Made by a program: the position numbers and the translations under genes. DNA of 6,279 bases, from NCBI GenBank assembly GCA_030587525.1, contig JAUQYW010000351.1:1-6279 (forward strand). The letters run 5' to 3'. Below are positions 1 through 5,337 of the stretch, piece after piece (the stretch's first letter is position 1; every line of letters begins with the position of its first letter). The notes below the pieces were generated by a model. That model had not been told where the DNA came from and did not search any database. It saw only the letters and a list, made by a program, of their open reading frames with translations. This DNA is from Candidatus Sigynarchaeota archaeon (lineage in GTDB: Archaea > Asgardarchaeota > Lokiarchaeia > Sigynarchaeales > Sigynarchaeaceae).

Positions 1-2
1 AT

Positions 3-242
3 CACGCCAAGTTGCTCAAGCCATTCTTAAAACTCGTCGCGTGGAAGTTGGAATTAATATTTCTTCCCCCATACTCGCCCGAACTAAATCCTGCAGAGGA
101 TCTTTGGAAATTTTTGCGGGAAAAATGCACTCATAACACGTACTACGAACATTTCAGGGATAAAATCGCCGTGGTCAGAGAGTTCCTTGTTAAATGCAAG
201 AATCCATCAGCAGATGTACGATCCCGATGTCATTATAAATAG
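3..242 (+). CDS. IS630-family transposase, C-terminal part (cut by left edge)
   Basis: This is the C-terminal end of a DDE transposase of the IS630/Tc1-mariner group, which cuts and joins the ends of its own insertion element. The reading frame is open from the first bases (His-Ala-Lys, resembling the HHAK motif of the family) to a TAG at 240-242. The diagnostic segment is LPPYSPELNPAEDLW at 63-107; the Glu of NPAE, encoded at 96-98, is the expected third catalytic acidic residue. The TTG at 12 is internal and not a real start; the two catalytic Asp residues lie beyond the window. The frame stays open past the TAG straight into the beta-propeller piece, so the element probably ended close to its stop codon inside or beside that gene. 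The right terminal repeat cannot be identified without the left end. The family call is firm; whether the full transposase is intact cannot be seen. Confidence 0.85.
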   Translation, partial: HAKLLKPFLKLVAWKLELIFLPPYSPELNPAEDLWKFLREKCTHNTYYEHFRDKIAVVREFLVKCKNPSADVRSRCHYK

Positions 243-686
243 ACCGCTGTCAATATATCAGATCTTTCCGTGTTCGGGGGAAATGGCTCCATTCACATCA
301 TTCTCAATGGTCTTGAATTGCTAAAGTTCAATGCTACAACTGGCACTTCGCAATGGAATCGTACGTGGAATGGCGCAAGTGAGACGCACATGTCCTCTGT
401 CTGGACAGACGGGACATTCGTGTGCACGACTGGTTCCATGTATAATCATAGCACGGACACGCGCGAGCGAGTGCTGGTGAAATGGGACGCGAACGGGAAC
501 CAATTGTGGAATAACACGTGGGATCCTGCCGTCAACGAGGACATTACTTGGTATGGCGATGAAGTCTCGGTATGGAGCGACGTGGTGGGGAATGTCTATA
601 CCTCGAGTTCCATTCCGTTCGTTTGTTCACCAGTTGCAACAACATCACTAATGCATAGCTCGAAAAAAAAGTTGTGGCCACGATGA
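243..686 (+). pseudogene. beta-propeller (SBBP/PQQ-like) surface protein fragment
   Basis: The frame is open from just after the transposase stop; the first usable start is a GTG at 270, but nothing suggests a true N-terminus, since there is no signal peptide or ribosome binding site. The protein shows two propeller-blade signatures: LLKFNATTGTSQWNRTW (about 318-368) and VLVKWDANGNQLWNNTW (about 471-521). Segments of the VWTDGTFVCTTG type lie between them and a VWSDVVGNVYTSS segment follows. This blade pattern is known from secreted or cell-surface proteins of archaea and bacteria. Several N-x-S/T sequons suggest an extracellular glycoprotein. After about 610 the blade pattern stops and the last 25 or so residues look like out-of-frame filler before a TGA. 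I read this as two blades of a formerly much larger protein, cut at the left by the insertion element and at the right by another junction. Confidence 0.65.
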
Positions 687-870
687 TGATAGCATTCAAG
701 ACCTGGTTCCACGGGATGGTAAAGACCAGCGGTACGGCGGGCGAAAATGCGATGGCACCGACCATGATCCAAGACAAAATGATGGCAAGCGAGATTCGGA
801 AATCTTGCTCGCCGTGCCTTGCTCCTTGCAGCACGAGCCTTTGCTCGGATATGGCGGCACGCGCGCCGGG
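615..870 (-). pseudogene. possible remnant of a two-helix membrane protein
   Basis: On the minus strand a frame open across 544-891 encodes, between roughly 800 and 604, two long hydrophobic stretches. One begins ISLAIILSWIMVGAIAF and the other LNAIIIVATTFF; a short polar/proline turn (FTIPWNQ) joins them and a basic NKR end follows. The codons of this part favour G or C at the third base (ATC, GCC, TCG, TTG), as in the clear genes of the window. The plus-strand frames over the same bases read as low-quality polar sequence, which is what the antisense of membrane-spanning codons gives. There is no credible start, and the outer parts of the frame are antisense to the propeller and beta-helix pieces. 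I infer a fragment of an unidentified membrane protein caught between the two. It could also be chance, because a hydrophobic antisense frame is easy to obtain. Confidence 0.35.
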
Positions 871-1500
871 ATCGGGATATCGGCCAACCACGCGAGCATC
901 ACCATTGACGGGAACGCGCAGCTGGCAGCCTTCCCTGGCAAGACCGGATCGGGAACCGCGGGAGTCCCGTATGTCATAAAGGATTTCATCATCGACGCGG
1001 GGGGCAATAGGTCTGCAATCTCCATATCGAACACGGATGCGTATTTGATCATTAGCAATTGCACAGTGTTCAATTCTTCTATTGCGATAGAAGAAGAGCT
1101 TGCTGGTATTCGGTTAGAATCTTGCCGGAACGTTAACATTTCGGGCAACAACGCGTCTTATAACTTTCGGTGTGGCATTTATTTGTGTGACAGCAACGAC
1201 AGCATTGTTTCTGGCAACACCGCGTCGTTTAATACCGCCTATGGCATTTGGTTGGAAGATGGCAGCAACAACACGATCTCGGATAACAACGCGTCACAAA
1301 ACCGCATCGCAGGCATTTTATTGCTTTCCAGCAGCAACAGCACGATCTCGGGCAACAACGCGTCGCATAACACCTGGAATGGCATTTCCTCGGCCCTCGG
1401 CAGCAACAACACGATCTCGGGCAACAACCTGCGAAAGGGAGTTGATGCGCAGCCAGACCAAAGAAATAAGACGGTAATGGTGCTGAACCGAGCGATTTGA
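805..1500 (+). CDS. parallel beta-helix (NosD/pectin-lyase-like) protein, probable fragment
   Basis: This frame encodes a right-handed parallel beta-helix of the NosD/periplasmic copper-binding repeat type, common in archaeal surface proteins. Recognisable homology starts near 877 with an HASITIDGNAQL segment followed by GSGTAGVPYVIKDFIIDAGG, the usual entry of these proteins. Coils of 23-24 residues follow from 1120 to about 1430, each built as GI-x-L ... SNNTISGNNAS. Most coils carry N-x-S/T sequons, fitting a glycosylated extracellular protein. The frame is open from 652; TTG at 805 is only the first plausible start codon and no signal peptide precedes the domain, although the family is normally secreted. 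At the 3' end the repeat pattern breaks off after the fifth SGNN near 1428, and the last residues are unlike the family, with no membrane anchor. I therefore think both ends are lost and that the product is not functional as it stands. Confidence 0.7.
   Translation: MLAVPCSLQHEPLLGYGGTRAGIGISANHASITIDGNAQLAAFPGKTGSGTAGVPYVIKDFIIDAGGNRSAISISNTDAYLIISNCTVFNSSIAIEEELAGIRLESCRNVNISGNNASYNFRCGIYLCDSNDSIVSGNTASFNTAYGIWLEDGSNNTISDNNASQNRIAGILLLSSSNSTISGNNASHNTWNGISSALGSNNTISGNNLRKGVDAQPDQRNKTVMVLNRAI
1120..1428 (+). repeat. tandem beta-helix coil repeats, 69-72 bp, about 4.5 copies
   Basis: Coil units start at 1120, 1189, 1261, 1330 and 1399, giving lengths of 69, 72, 69 and 69 bases plus a partial last copy. 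The last three copies share nearly identical DNA at their beginnings (an AGCAAC-A(A/G)C-ACGATCTCGG core followed by AACAAC), while the first two are more diverged. At protein level each unit reads x-S-N-N-T-I-S-G-N-N-A-S-x-N followed by G-I-x-L. This matches one turn of a parallel beta-helix, and the DNA-level similarity suggests recent duplication or conversion between neighbouring units. Confidence 0.8.
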
Positions 1501-1739
1501 CGATCGCCTTCGATGAACCCCCGACCTGGACCTCGCCCCACAACCAGGCCATGCAGATGATCGCCCGCAACGAGCAAACTTTCCACGAGCAGACCGACAG
1601 CTCCACGTGGCGCCTTCGGGCGAGTTTTTACAAGCTCGTATTCGTCGGTATCTCGGAAGCGAGCATCACGGGCAAGTGCAAGACGTTCAAAGCCCCGTGG
1701 AAGTCCGTCCACGACCAGGCATTGAAGGATAAATTCTAA
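1470..1739 (+). pseudogene. C-terminal end of an unrecognised protein, probably frameshifted
   Basis: From a TAA at 1467-1469 onward this frame reads DGNGAEPSDLTIAFDEPPTW and continues to a TAA at 1737-1739. The codons are strongly G/C-ending and the composition looks like a real soluble protein: Trp-, His- and Gln-containing, no membrane segment, Lys-rich end (ALKDKF). The TTG at 1497 is an in-frame Leu and not a convincing start, because the coding character begins before it and no ribosome binding site is present. Just upstream, in another frame (about 1432-1474), the sequence reads ELMRSQTKEIRR with similar codon quality. The two may be parts of one gene split by a one-base indel near 1469. 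I do not recognise the family. Its position between the broken beta-helix piece and the intact mutase gene suggests it is another truncated remnant. Confidence 0.5.
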
Positions 1740-1819
1740 CAACCCAATAAACTCGCTTGCTTTCGTTAACTTGCAAACAACGATCGCGAAAAAAATCGAC
1801 AAGCTCAGGAAAAAATGAG

Positions 1820-3214
1820 GTGATTCCCCTGGGAGATTCCCCATTCTTGCAAGAACTCAAGTTCACGACGAACGGCATTCGAGGGGTCGCGAACGTCGAT
1901 TTAACGCCGTATACTTGCACCCGGATCGGGCAAGCAATCGGCACTTACTTGAAAAAAGGTGCCAGCGTGGTTCTTTGCACGGATTACCGGACGAGCGGTC
2001 CAATGATAAAGAGCGCGCTGATCTCGGGCTTGTTATCGAGCGGCGTGAGTGTCTCGGATGCGGGCCACGTGCCCACGCCGGCCTTGCAAAAGTTCATCAA
2101 GGATTCTGCCCGGTTCTCCATGGGCCTCATCATCACCGCTTCGCACAATCCTCCCGAATTCAACGGCATCAAGGTCATCGACAGCGATGGCATCGAGATC
2201 CCGCCCAAGAAAGAAGACGATATCGAAAAGGCGTACAAGAACTGGAAGGCCGATGCGGATTTGCCTTCGTGGGAAAAGACTGGCGTTTTTAACAACGAAT
2301 CGGGGGTCATCAACCATTACGTCAAGAACATAATGCACAACACGAACATCAACAAGGATAATGCCCACAAGATCCATGTCATCGTCGATCCAGGAAATGG
2401 CGTGACGTGCTCGTACATCCAGAACTTGCTCGATTGCCTCGGCGTGAAATACACGACGATCTTCGACACGCCGGATGGCCGGTTCCCGAACCGCGTGTCG
2501 GAACCGACGCCAGAATCGCTCCAGGTTCTCAGCCGAAAGGTCGTCGAGGAGGGAGCCAGCTTCGGCATTGGATTCGATGGTGATGGCGATCGTGCCATTT
2601 TCGTGGACAACAACGGCATTTTTCATTGGGGGGATGAAAGCTTCGCGGTCATATTGGATGACTTGCTCGAAACGTACAAGAATTGGGTCGTGACGCCCGT
2701 GAGCTCCTCCGTGCTCGTGGAGGACGTCGTGAAAGCTCATGGTGCCAAGCTGGAATGGACGAAAGTGGGGAGCATCACGGTGTCTCGGCGCATGCTAGAA
2801 CTCGATGCGATCATCGCGGGCGAGGAGAATGGGGGTATATTTTACAAGCCCCATCAGCCTGTCCGCGACGGGGGCATGGCCTTGGCTCTCATCGTGGGTG
2901 TCTTGACAAGGCAATCTTGCGAGATGACATCGCTCTTCAAGGCCCTTCCCAAGTATTTCTTGCACAAGGAAACCATCCAGGTCAAGCAAAAAGACAAGGA
3001 AAAAATCATTTCGCGCGTGAAGGATGCAGTCAAGGGTGAAACTGTATTGACCCTCGACGGCGTGAAGGTCTTCAAAGACGGCGGATCCGTCTTGATCCGC
3101 CCCTCGGGAACCGAGCCCAAGTTCAGGAGCTTCGCGGACGGCAAGACCAAGGAAATTGCCGAGCAACTTTCCAAGTGGGGCATCGATCTGATCAAGCAAG
3201 CCTCGAAAGACTGA
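1820..3214 (+). CDS. phosphoglucomutase/phosphomannomutase family protein (alpha-D-phosphohexomutase)
   Basis: This enzyme moves a phosphate between O6 and O1 of a hexose phosphate (glucose, mannose or glucosamine) in the cytosol, feeding nucleotide-sugar synthesis. Counting from a GTG start at 1820, all four family signatures are intact. The phosphoserine loop TASHNP is at 106-111 (Ser108), the Mg-binding DGDGDR at 253-258, the sugar-recognition loop GEENGG at 334-339, and the C-terminal phosphate-binding RPSGTEP at 427-433. The N-terminal FTTNGIRG (15-22) replaces the usual FGTSGIRG. The length of 464 residues fits the family. GTG 1820 is chosen because an AGGA lies at 1807-1810 and the protein then starts about 14 residues before the conserved FTTNG; an in-frame TTG at 1757 would add a poorly coding, Lys/Ser-rich extension. 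GEENGG is the form seen in archaeal PMM/PGM and GlmM-like enzymes, so substrate preference cannot be decided from sequence. A NUDIX gene follows after 57 bases and may be cotranscribed. Confidence 0.94.
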   Translation: MIPLGDSPFLQELKFTTNGIRGVANVDLTPYTCTRIGQAIGTYLKKGASVVLCTDYRTSGPMIKSALISGLLSSGVSVSDAGHVPTPALQKFIKDSARFSMGLIITASHNPPEFNGIKVIDSDGIEIPPKKEDDIEKAYKNWKADADLPSWEKTGVFNNESGVINHYVKNIMHNTNINKDNAHKIHVIVDPGNGVTCSYIQNLLDCLGVKYTTIFDTPDGRFPNRVSEPTPESLQVLSRKVVEEGASFGIGFDGDGDRAIFVDNNGIFHWGDESFAVILDDLLETYKNWVVTPVSSSVLVEDVVKAHGAKLEWTKVGSITVSRRMLELDAIIAGEENGGIFYKPHQPVRDGGMALALIVGVLTRQSCEMTSLFKALPKYFLHKETIQVKQKDKEKIISRVKDAVKGETVLTLDGVKVFKDGGSVLIRPSGTEPKFRSFADGKTKEIAEQLSKWGIDLIKQASKD

Positions 3215-3223
3215 AAGCTATTC

Positions 3224-3230
3224 TTTTTTT
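3224..3230 (+). terminator. T7 tract between mutase and NUDIX genes (possible weak terminator)
   Basis: A run of seven T lies ten bases after the mutase stop, flanked by GCTAT and ATAGC, which could pair in a five-base stem with the T run in its loop. Archaeal RNA polymerase can terminate on short T runs, so this may reduce readthrough into the NUDIX gene. I see no TATA box between here and the next start, so some readthrough is likely needed to express that gene. Confidence 0.3.
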
Positions 3231-3271
3231 CCGATAGCAGCAATTTTCTGCGTTTGATAAATGGAGATGGG

Positions 3272-3835
3272 ATGCACGTGGCAAAGGAATGGAAACAAAT
3301 CAAACAAAAACGCAAGGGGTCCTTCAGGGTCTTCGACGTGGACGAGATCACGTACGAAAATCCCCGTAATGGCAAGAACGTACCTGCTTTCCTCATCACG
3401 TGCCGGAACTGGGTAAACGTGATCGCGACAACCCGGTCTGGCGATGTCATTCTCATCAAGCAATTCCGTTTCGGTTCCAACCGCGTGGAATTGGAAATTC
3501 CCGGGGGTACCATCGAAGATGGCGAGGACCCCGCTCGTGCCGCGAGTCGGGAGTTGCTGGAGGAAACCGGTTTCGCGGGTGACGTCCCCGAATGCATCGG
3601 TCAGGTCAACCCCAACCCGGCGCTGCATCGTCATTCCTGTTACACGTTTTGGATCAAGAACGTGGTGAAAAAAAACGACCCGGAATTCGACGGGCAAGAC
3701 GAATATTGCGAGCTAATCCTTGAAAAGGTTTCAGGTGTAAAAGAATTGATCAAGAATGGCACGATCACGCACGCGCTCGTCATCGACGCGTTTTTTTGGT
3801 TTTTTTGCGATCCGGGACGGCGTGGACTTGAATAG
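3272..3835 (+). CDS. NUDIX hydrolase, ADP-ribose pyrophosphatase-like
   Basis: NUDIX hydrolases cleave nucleoside diphosphates linked to another group; this subgroup typically hydrolyses ADP-ribose or ADP-sugars in the cytosol. With ATG 3272 as start the protein has 187 residues, normal for the family. The Nudix box is perfect: Gly79, Glu85, then R93-E94-L-L-E97-E98-T-G-F at 93-101, supplying the Mg-binding glutamates. It is preceded by ELEIPGG, as in ADP-ribose pyrophosphatases. NPNPALHRH (113-121) and the end ITHALVIDAFFWF (165-177) also match that subgroup. ATG 3272 has a GGAG five bases upstream; an in-frame TTG at 3254 would add only six residues. The gene follows the mutase gene in the same direction, suggesting a shared role in sugar-nucleotide turnover, though that is inference. 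The last codons contain two T7 runs encoding FFWFF; the stop is five bases from the stop of the opposing gene. Confidence 0.92.
   Translation: MHVAKEWKQIKQKRKGSFRVFDVDEITYENPRNGKNVPAFLITCRNWVNVIATTRSGDVILIKQFRFGSNRVELEIPGGTIEDGEDPARAASRELLEETGFAGDVPECIGQVNPNPALHRHSCYTFWIKNVVKKNDPEFDGQDEYCELILEKVSGVKELIKNGTITHALVIDAFFWFFCDPGRRGLE
3791..3806 (+). terminator. double T7 tract inside the NUDIX 3' end (possible intrinsic terminator)
   Basis: Two runs of seven T separated by GG lie within the last codons of the NUDIX gene. No T run follows the stop before the convergent gene begins, so these may be where transcription ends or is slowed. T-tract termination is established for archaeal RNA polymerase; its use here, inside a coding region, is inference. 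The same runs are also spots where a sequencing indel could have altered the last residues. Confidence 0.3.
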
Positions 3836-3840
3836 CACGA

Positions 3841-4344
3841 TCACGAACCACGTTTTTCCCATATCGTGTCGAAACGGTCTTCGGGTTTCTTGAGCATGTC
3901 CTTGAAAGCGCTCAAGATGTGTGCCTTGAAGGGATTGAAATCAGCGGATTCGAGATTGCCTGGTTTATCACCATATTGTTTGCTGAATTCTTTCCCCAAT
4001 TGCTGCATTTTCGCTTGCACGGTCCTTAAAGATGTATTATCGAGCTTGCCAGACTCCAGGTCGACGATCGCATAGGAAAGCACGAGATTCGCAGGAGTTT
4101 TCGCTGCTTCAGGGCCTGTTTTACCATCCATTTCGGCAAGCTCGAAACCGAAGAATAAGATCGTGTATTTTGCCACGTTCAGCCGTTTCAACACGTGATC
4201 CTTGAAAATTTCCGGGACAATCGAATAAATACCGAGAATGATTTTTTCTTTCGTCACGTCGTTGAGCTCTTCATTCTTCCGGTAGAATCCAACGTGAACG
4301 AGCGGCTGTTCACGGTACAACAATCCAATCTCGACAATATACAT
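3841..4344 (-). CDS. hypothetical protein, possible longin/Roadblock-like fold
   Basis: This is a soluble 167-residue protein with no signal peptide or membrane segment. It opens with two beta strands joined by a tight turn (YIVEIGLLY, 2-10, and PLVHVGFY, 14-21). A helix follows (about 32-52), then further strands (KYTILFFGFEL, 59-69, and NLVLSYAIVDL, 86-96), an amphipathic helix at about 101-124, and a last helix at about 136-152. Strand-strand-helix-strand-strand-helix order, with the chain starting directly in the first strand, resembles longin and Roadblock domains. Those domains act in Asgard archaea as partners or regulators of small GTPases. I recognise no catalytic motif, so the fold call is inference from pattern only. 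It starts at ATG 4344, ten bases after the stop of a 61-residue gene on the same strand, so the two probably form an operon. No Shine-Dalgarno precedes the ATG; translation may be coupled to the upstream gene. Its stop faces the NUDIX stop across five bases. Confidence 0.8.
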   Translation of the reverse strand: MYIVEIGLLYREQPLVHVGFYRKNEELNDVTKEKIILGIYSIVPEIFKDHVLKRLNVAKYTILFFGFELAEMDGKTGPEAAKTPANLVLSYAIVDLESGKLDNTSLRTVQAKMQQLGKEFSKQYGDKPGNLESADFNPFKAHILSAFKDMLKKPEDRFDTIWEKRGS

Positions 4345-4354
4345 GCTAGGTTCT

Positions 4355-4540
4355 CTAGGAGGTTGACTCGATTTCTGCGAGGAGGGCCGGGATATCTATA
4401 GATGTTGTTAACTTTGAGGTATATAAAATGGCGTCCTTTAACAAGGAATTGATCGAATCCAGAAACGAGATAGCACGTTTTCCGACATGCAATGGATCGT
4501 AACTGCTTGACGGAGCGATCTCGTGGTTGTTCCATGGCAT
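4355..4540 (-). CDS. small hypothetical protein (61 aa) upstream of the longin-like gene
   Basis: An ATG at 4540 opens a 61-codon frame ending in TAG at 4357-4355; an in-frame TAA lies only four codons upstream, so this is the only start. The protein has a polar N-terminus (MPWNNHEIAPSSSY), a helix-like middle with regular hydrophobic spacing (about residues 22-42, AISFLDSINSLLKDAILYTS) and an acidic end (ALLAEIESTS). It has no membrane segment or recognisable motif. Support for it being real is the codon quality, the ten-base spacing to the downstream gene, and the amphipathic middle. Against it are the lack of a Shine-Dalgarno and of a clear TATA box. A competing 24-codon plus-strand frame (4427-4501) lies opposite it. 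If real, it is most likely a small partner of the downstream protein. Confidence 0.5.
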   Translation of the reverse strand: MPWNNHEIAPSSSYDPLHVGKRAISFLDSINSLLKDAILYTSKLTTSIDIPALLAEIESTS

Positions 4541-4771
4541 CGAGATTCTTTAAGAAATACAAGATAACAGGGGCATCCTTTCACATTTGACGAAATCCTT
4601 CCATTAACTCAAACGATATGCGAACCTCTTGCCCCACGATATGAAAATGTGCGCGGCATGATGCACGCTCCGGCATAACGTGCCATTCGATGCGTCGCAA
4701 GACAATGCTGAGAAGGTTTATATCAACTGAATGGAAAATAATTATCATCAATAGGCAATTCGTGAACTATC
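4541..4771. other. divergent intergenic region between the small-protein operon and gcvH
   Basis: These 231 bases separate two divergently transcribed units and should hold both promoters. I see no tRNA-like or protein-coding pattern. It contains a clear TATA box for gcvH at 4717-4723, an eight-base direct repeat ACGATATG at 4613 and 4636, and a weak GCACG/CGTGC inverted pair at about 4663-4683. I could not identify a convincing TATA box for the minus-strand operon. Confidence 0.5.
4717..4723 (+). promoter_or_regulatory. archaeal TATA box of gcvH
   Basis: TTTATAT preceded by purines (AGAAGG), as expected of a BRE/TATA pair. It lies about 50 bases before the gcvH ATG, which predicts a transcript start near 4745 and a leader of roughly 25 bases. 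No good Shine-Dalgarno is visible in that leader. Confidence 0.55.
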
Positions 4772-5203
4772 ATGGTAAACATTCCAGACAAATTGCTATA
4801 CACTCGAACGCACCAATGGGTAAAGTTTGAAAACGGTATTGCGACCGTCGGGCTCACCGATTTTGCACAGTCGCAACTTGGTGAAATCGTCTACGTCGAG
4901 CTTAAATGGGATGACGGCTTGAAAGGAGAAAAGTTGACCGCCGTGAAATACGATGCGAACGGCGAACCCGCGTCGGATCCTATCTCCGGCGTCAGCGTCG
5001 AGTCGCAAAAAGCGGTGGGCGATATCTATGCACCGGTTTCTGGCGAAGTCGTCGATGTCAACGAGGACCTCAAGGATGCGCCAGAGGGCATCAACTCGGA
5101 TCCCTACGGAAAGGGTTGGCTTTTCAAAATAAAGCCTTCCGCTTGGGATAAAGAGAAGGGTGCGTTATTACCAGCCGCCAAGTACAAAACAATTGCTGTG
5201 TAA
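4772..5203 (+). CDS. gcvH: glycine cleavage system H protein
   Basis: GcvH is the small cytosolic carrier whose lipoyl-lysine arm shuttles the aminomethyl group between the P, T and L proteins of the glycine cleavage system. The 143-residue product matches the family from end to end. It has LYTRTHQWV at the start (9-17), VGLTDFAQSQLGEIVYVEL (26-44), the lipoylation site VESQKA with Lys80, then YAPVSGEVVDVNEDL (86-100) and the DPYGKGWLFKI signature (110-120). The site reads ESQKA rather than the usual ESVKA. Between the VYVEL strand and the lipoyl loop there are about 32 residues, against about 16 in the E. coli protein, so a roughly 16-residue insertion (KYDANGEPASDPISG region, 59-73) sits close to the modified lysine. 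No gcvT, gcvP, lpd or lipoate-ligase gene is nearby. It has its own TATA box upstream and T-rich terminator downstream, suggesting a single-gene transcript. Confidence 0.96.
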   Translation: MVNIPDKLLYTRTHQWVKFENGIATVGLTDFAQSQLGEIVYVELKWDDGLKGEKLTAVKYDANGEPASDPISGVSVESQKAVGDIYAPVSGEVVDVNEDLKDAPEGINSDPYGKGWLFKIKPSAWDKEKGALLPAAKYKTIAV

Positions 5204-5223
5204 TTTTCTGTAAAATCTCTCTA

Positions 5224-5250
5224 TTTTTTCCTAATTTCCGCTATTTTTTT
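5224..5250 (+). terminator. T-rich intrinsic terminator after gcvH
   Basis: A T6 run at 5224-5229 and a T7 run at 5244-5250, each introduced by CTA, lie 21-47 bases after the gcvH stop in a T-rich stretch with no strong hairpin. This is the usual look of archaeal intrinsic terminators. Confidence 0.55.
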
Positions 5251-5303
5251 GAGATTCCAAAGTATTTTATGCAAATAGGTGCAATCCCAGGTAGAAAAAA
5301 TCT

Positions 5304-5313
5304 ATTTATTATT
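5304..5313 (+). promoter_or_regulatory. possible TATA box of the SUFU gene
   Basis: An A/T stretch reading ATTTATTATT lies about 35-44 bases before the ATG at 5348. Transcription would then start around 5333, leaving a short leader that still contains the GGTGAT ribosome binding site. The whole intergenic region is A/T-rich, so the assignment is tentative. Confidence 0.35.
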
Positions 5314-5337
5314 AAGGGGAAAAGAAATCCTTGAACG

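Noticed and set aside
1738..1818. Minimal frame ending IAKKIDKLRKK just before the mutase start, overlapping it at ATGAGGTGA
   Set aside because: It has no start with a ribosome site and only about 30 open codons; it is probably chance or a tiny remnant in a Lys-rich leader.
1239..1844. Long minus-strand frame antisense to the beta-helix repeats
   Set aside because: It is Leu/Pro/Cys-rich with repeats that mirror the plus-strand coils, a typical shadow of repetitive coding DNA.
2033..2740. 235-codon minus-strand frame inside the mutase gene
   Set aside because: The plus-strand protein here carries all the family motifs; the minus frame is the usual shadow of a gene with G/C-ending codons.
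4357..4401. Perfect AGGAGGT on the plus strand followed by TTG and a short frame
   Set aside because: The TTG follows the motif with no spacing and the frame ends after 13 codons; it is the antisense of the small gene's last codons.
4427..4501. 24-codon plus-strand frame starting ATGGCGTCC with GAGGT seven bases upstream and a TATATAA stretch
   Set aside because: It lies antisense to the 61-codon minus frame, which has better codon quality and operon spacing. The TATA-like bases overlap the ribosome site, so they cannot serve as its promoter. Kept only as a low-probability alternative.
4640..4700. Possible structured RNA or tRNA in the gcvH upstream region
   Set aside because: There is only a five-base GCACG/CGTGC pairing and no T-loop or cloverleaf signals.
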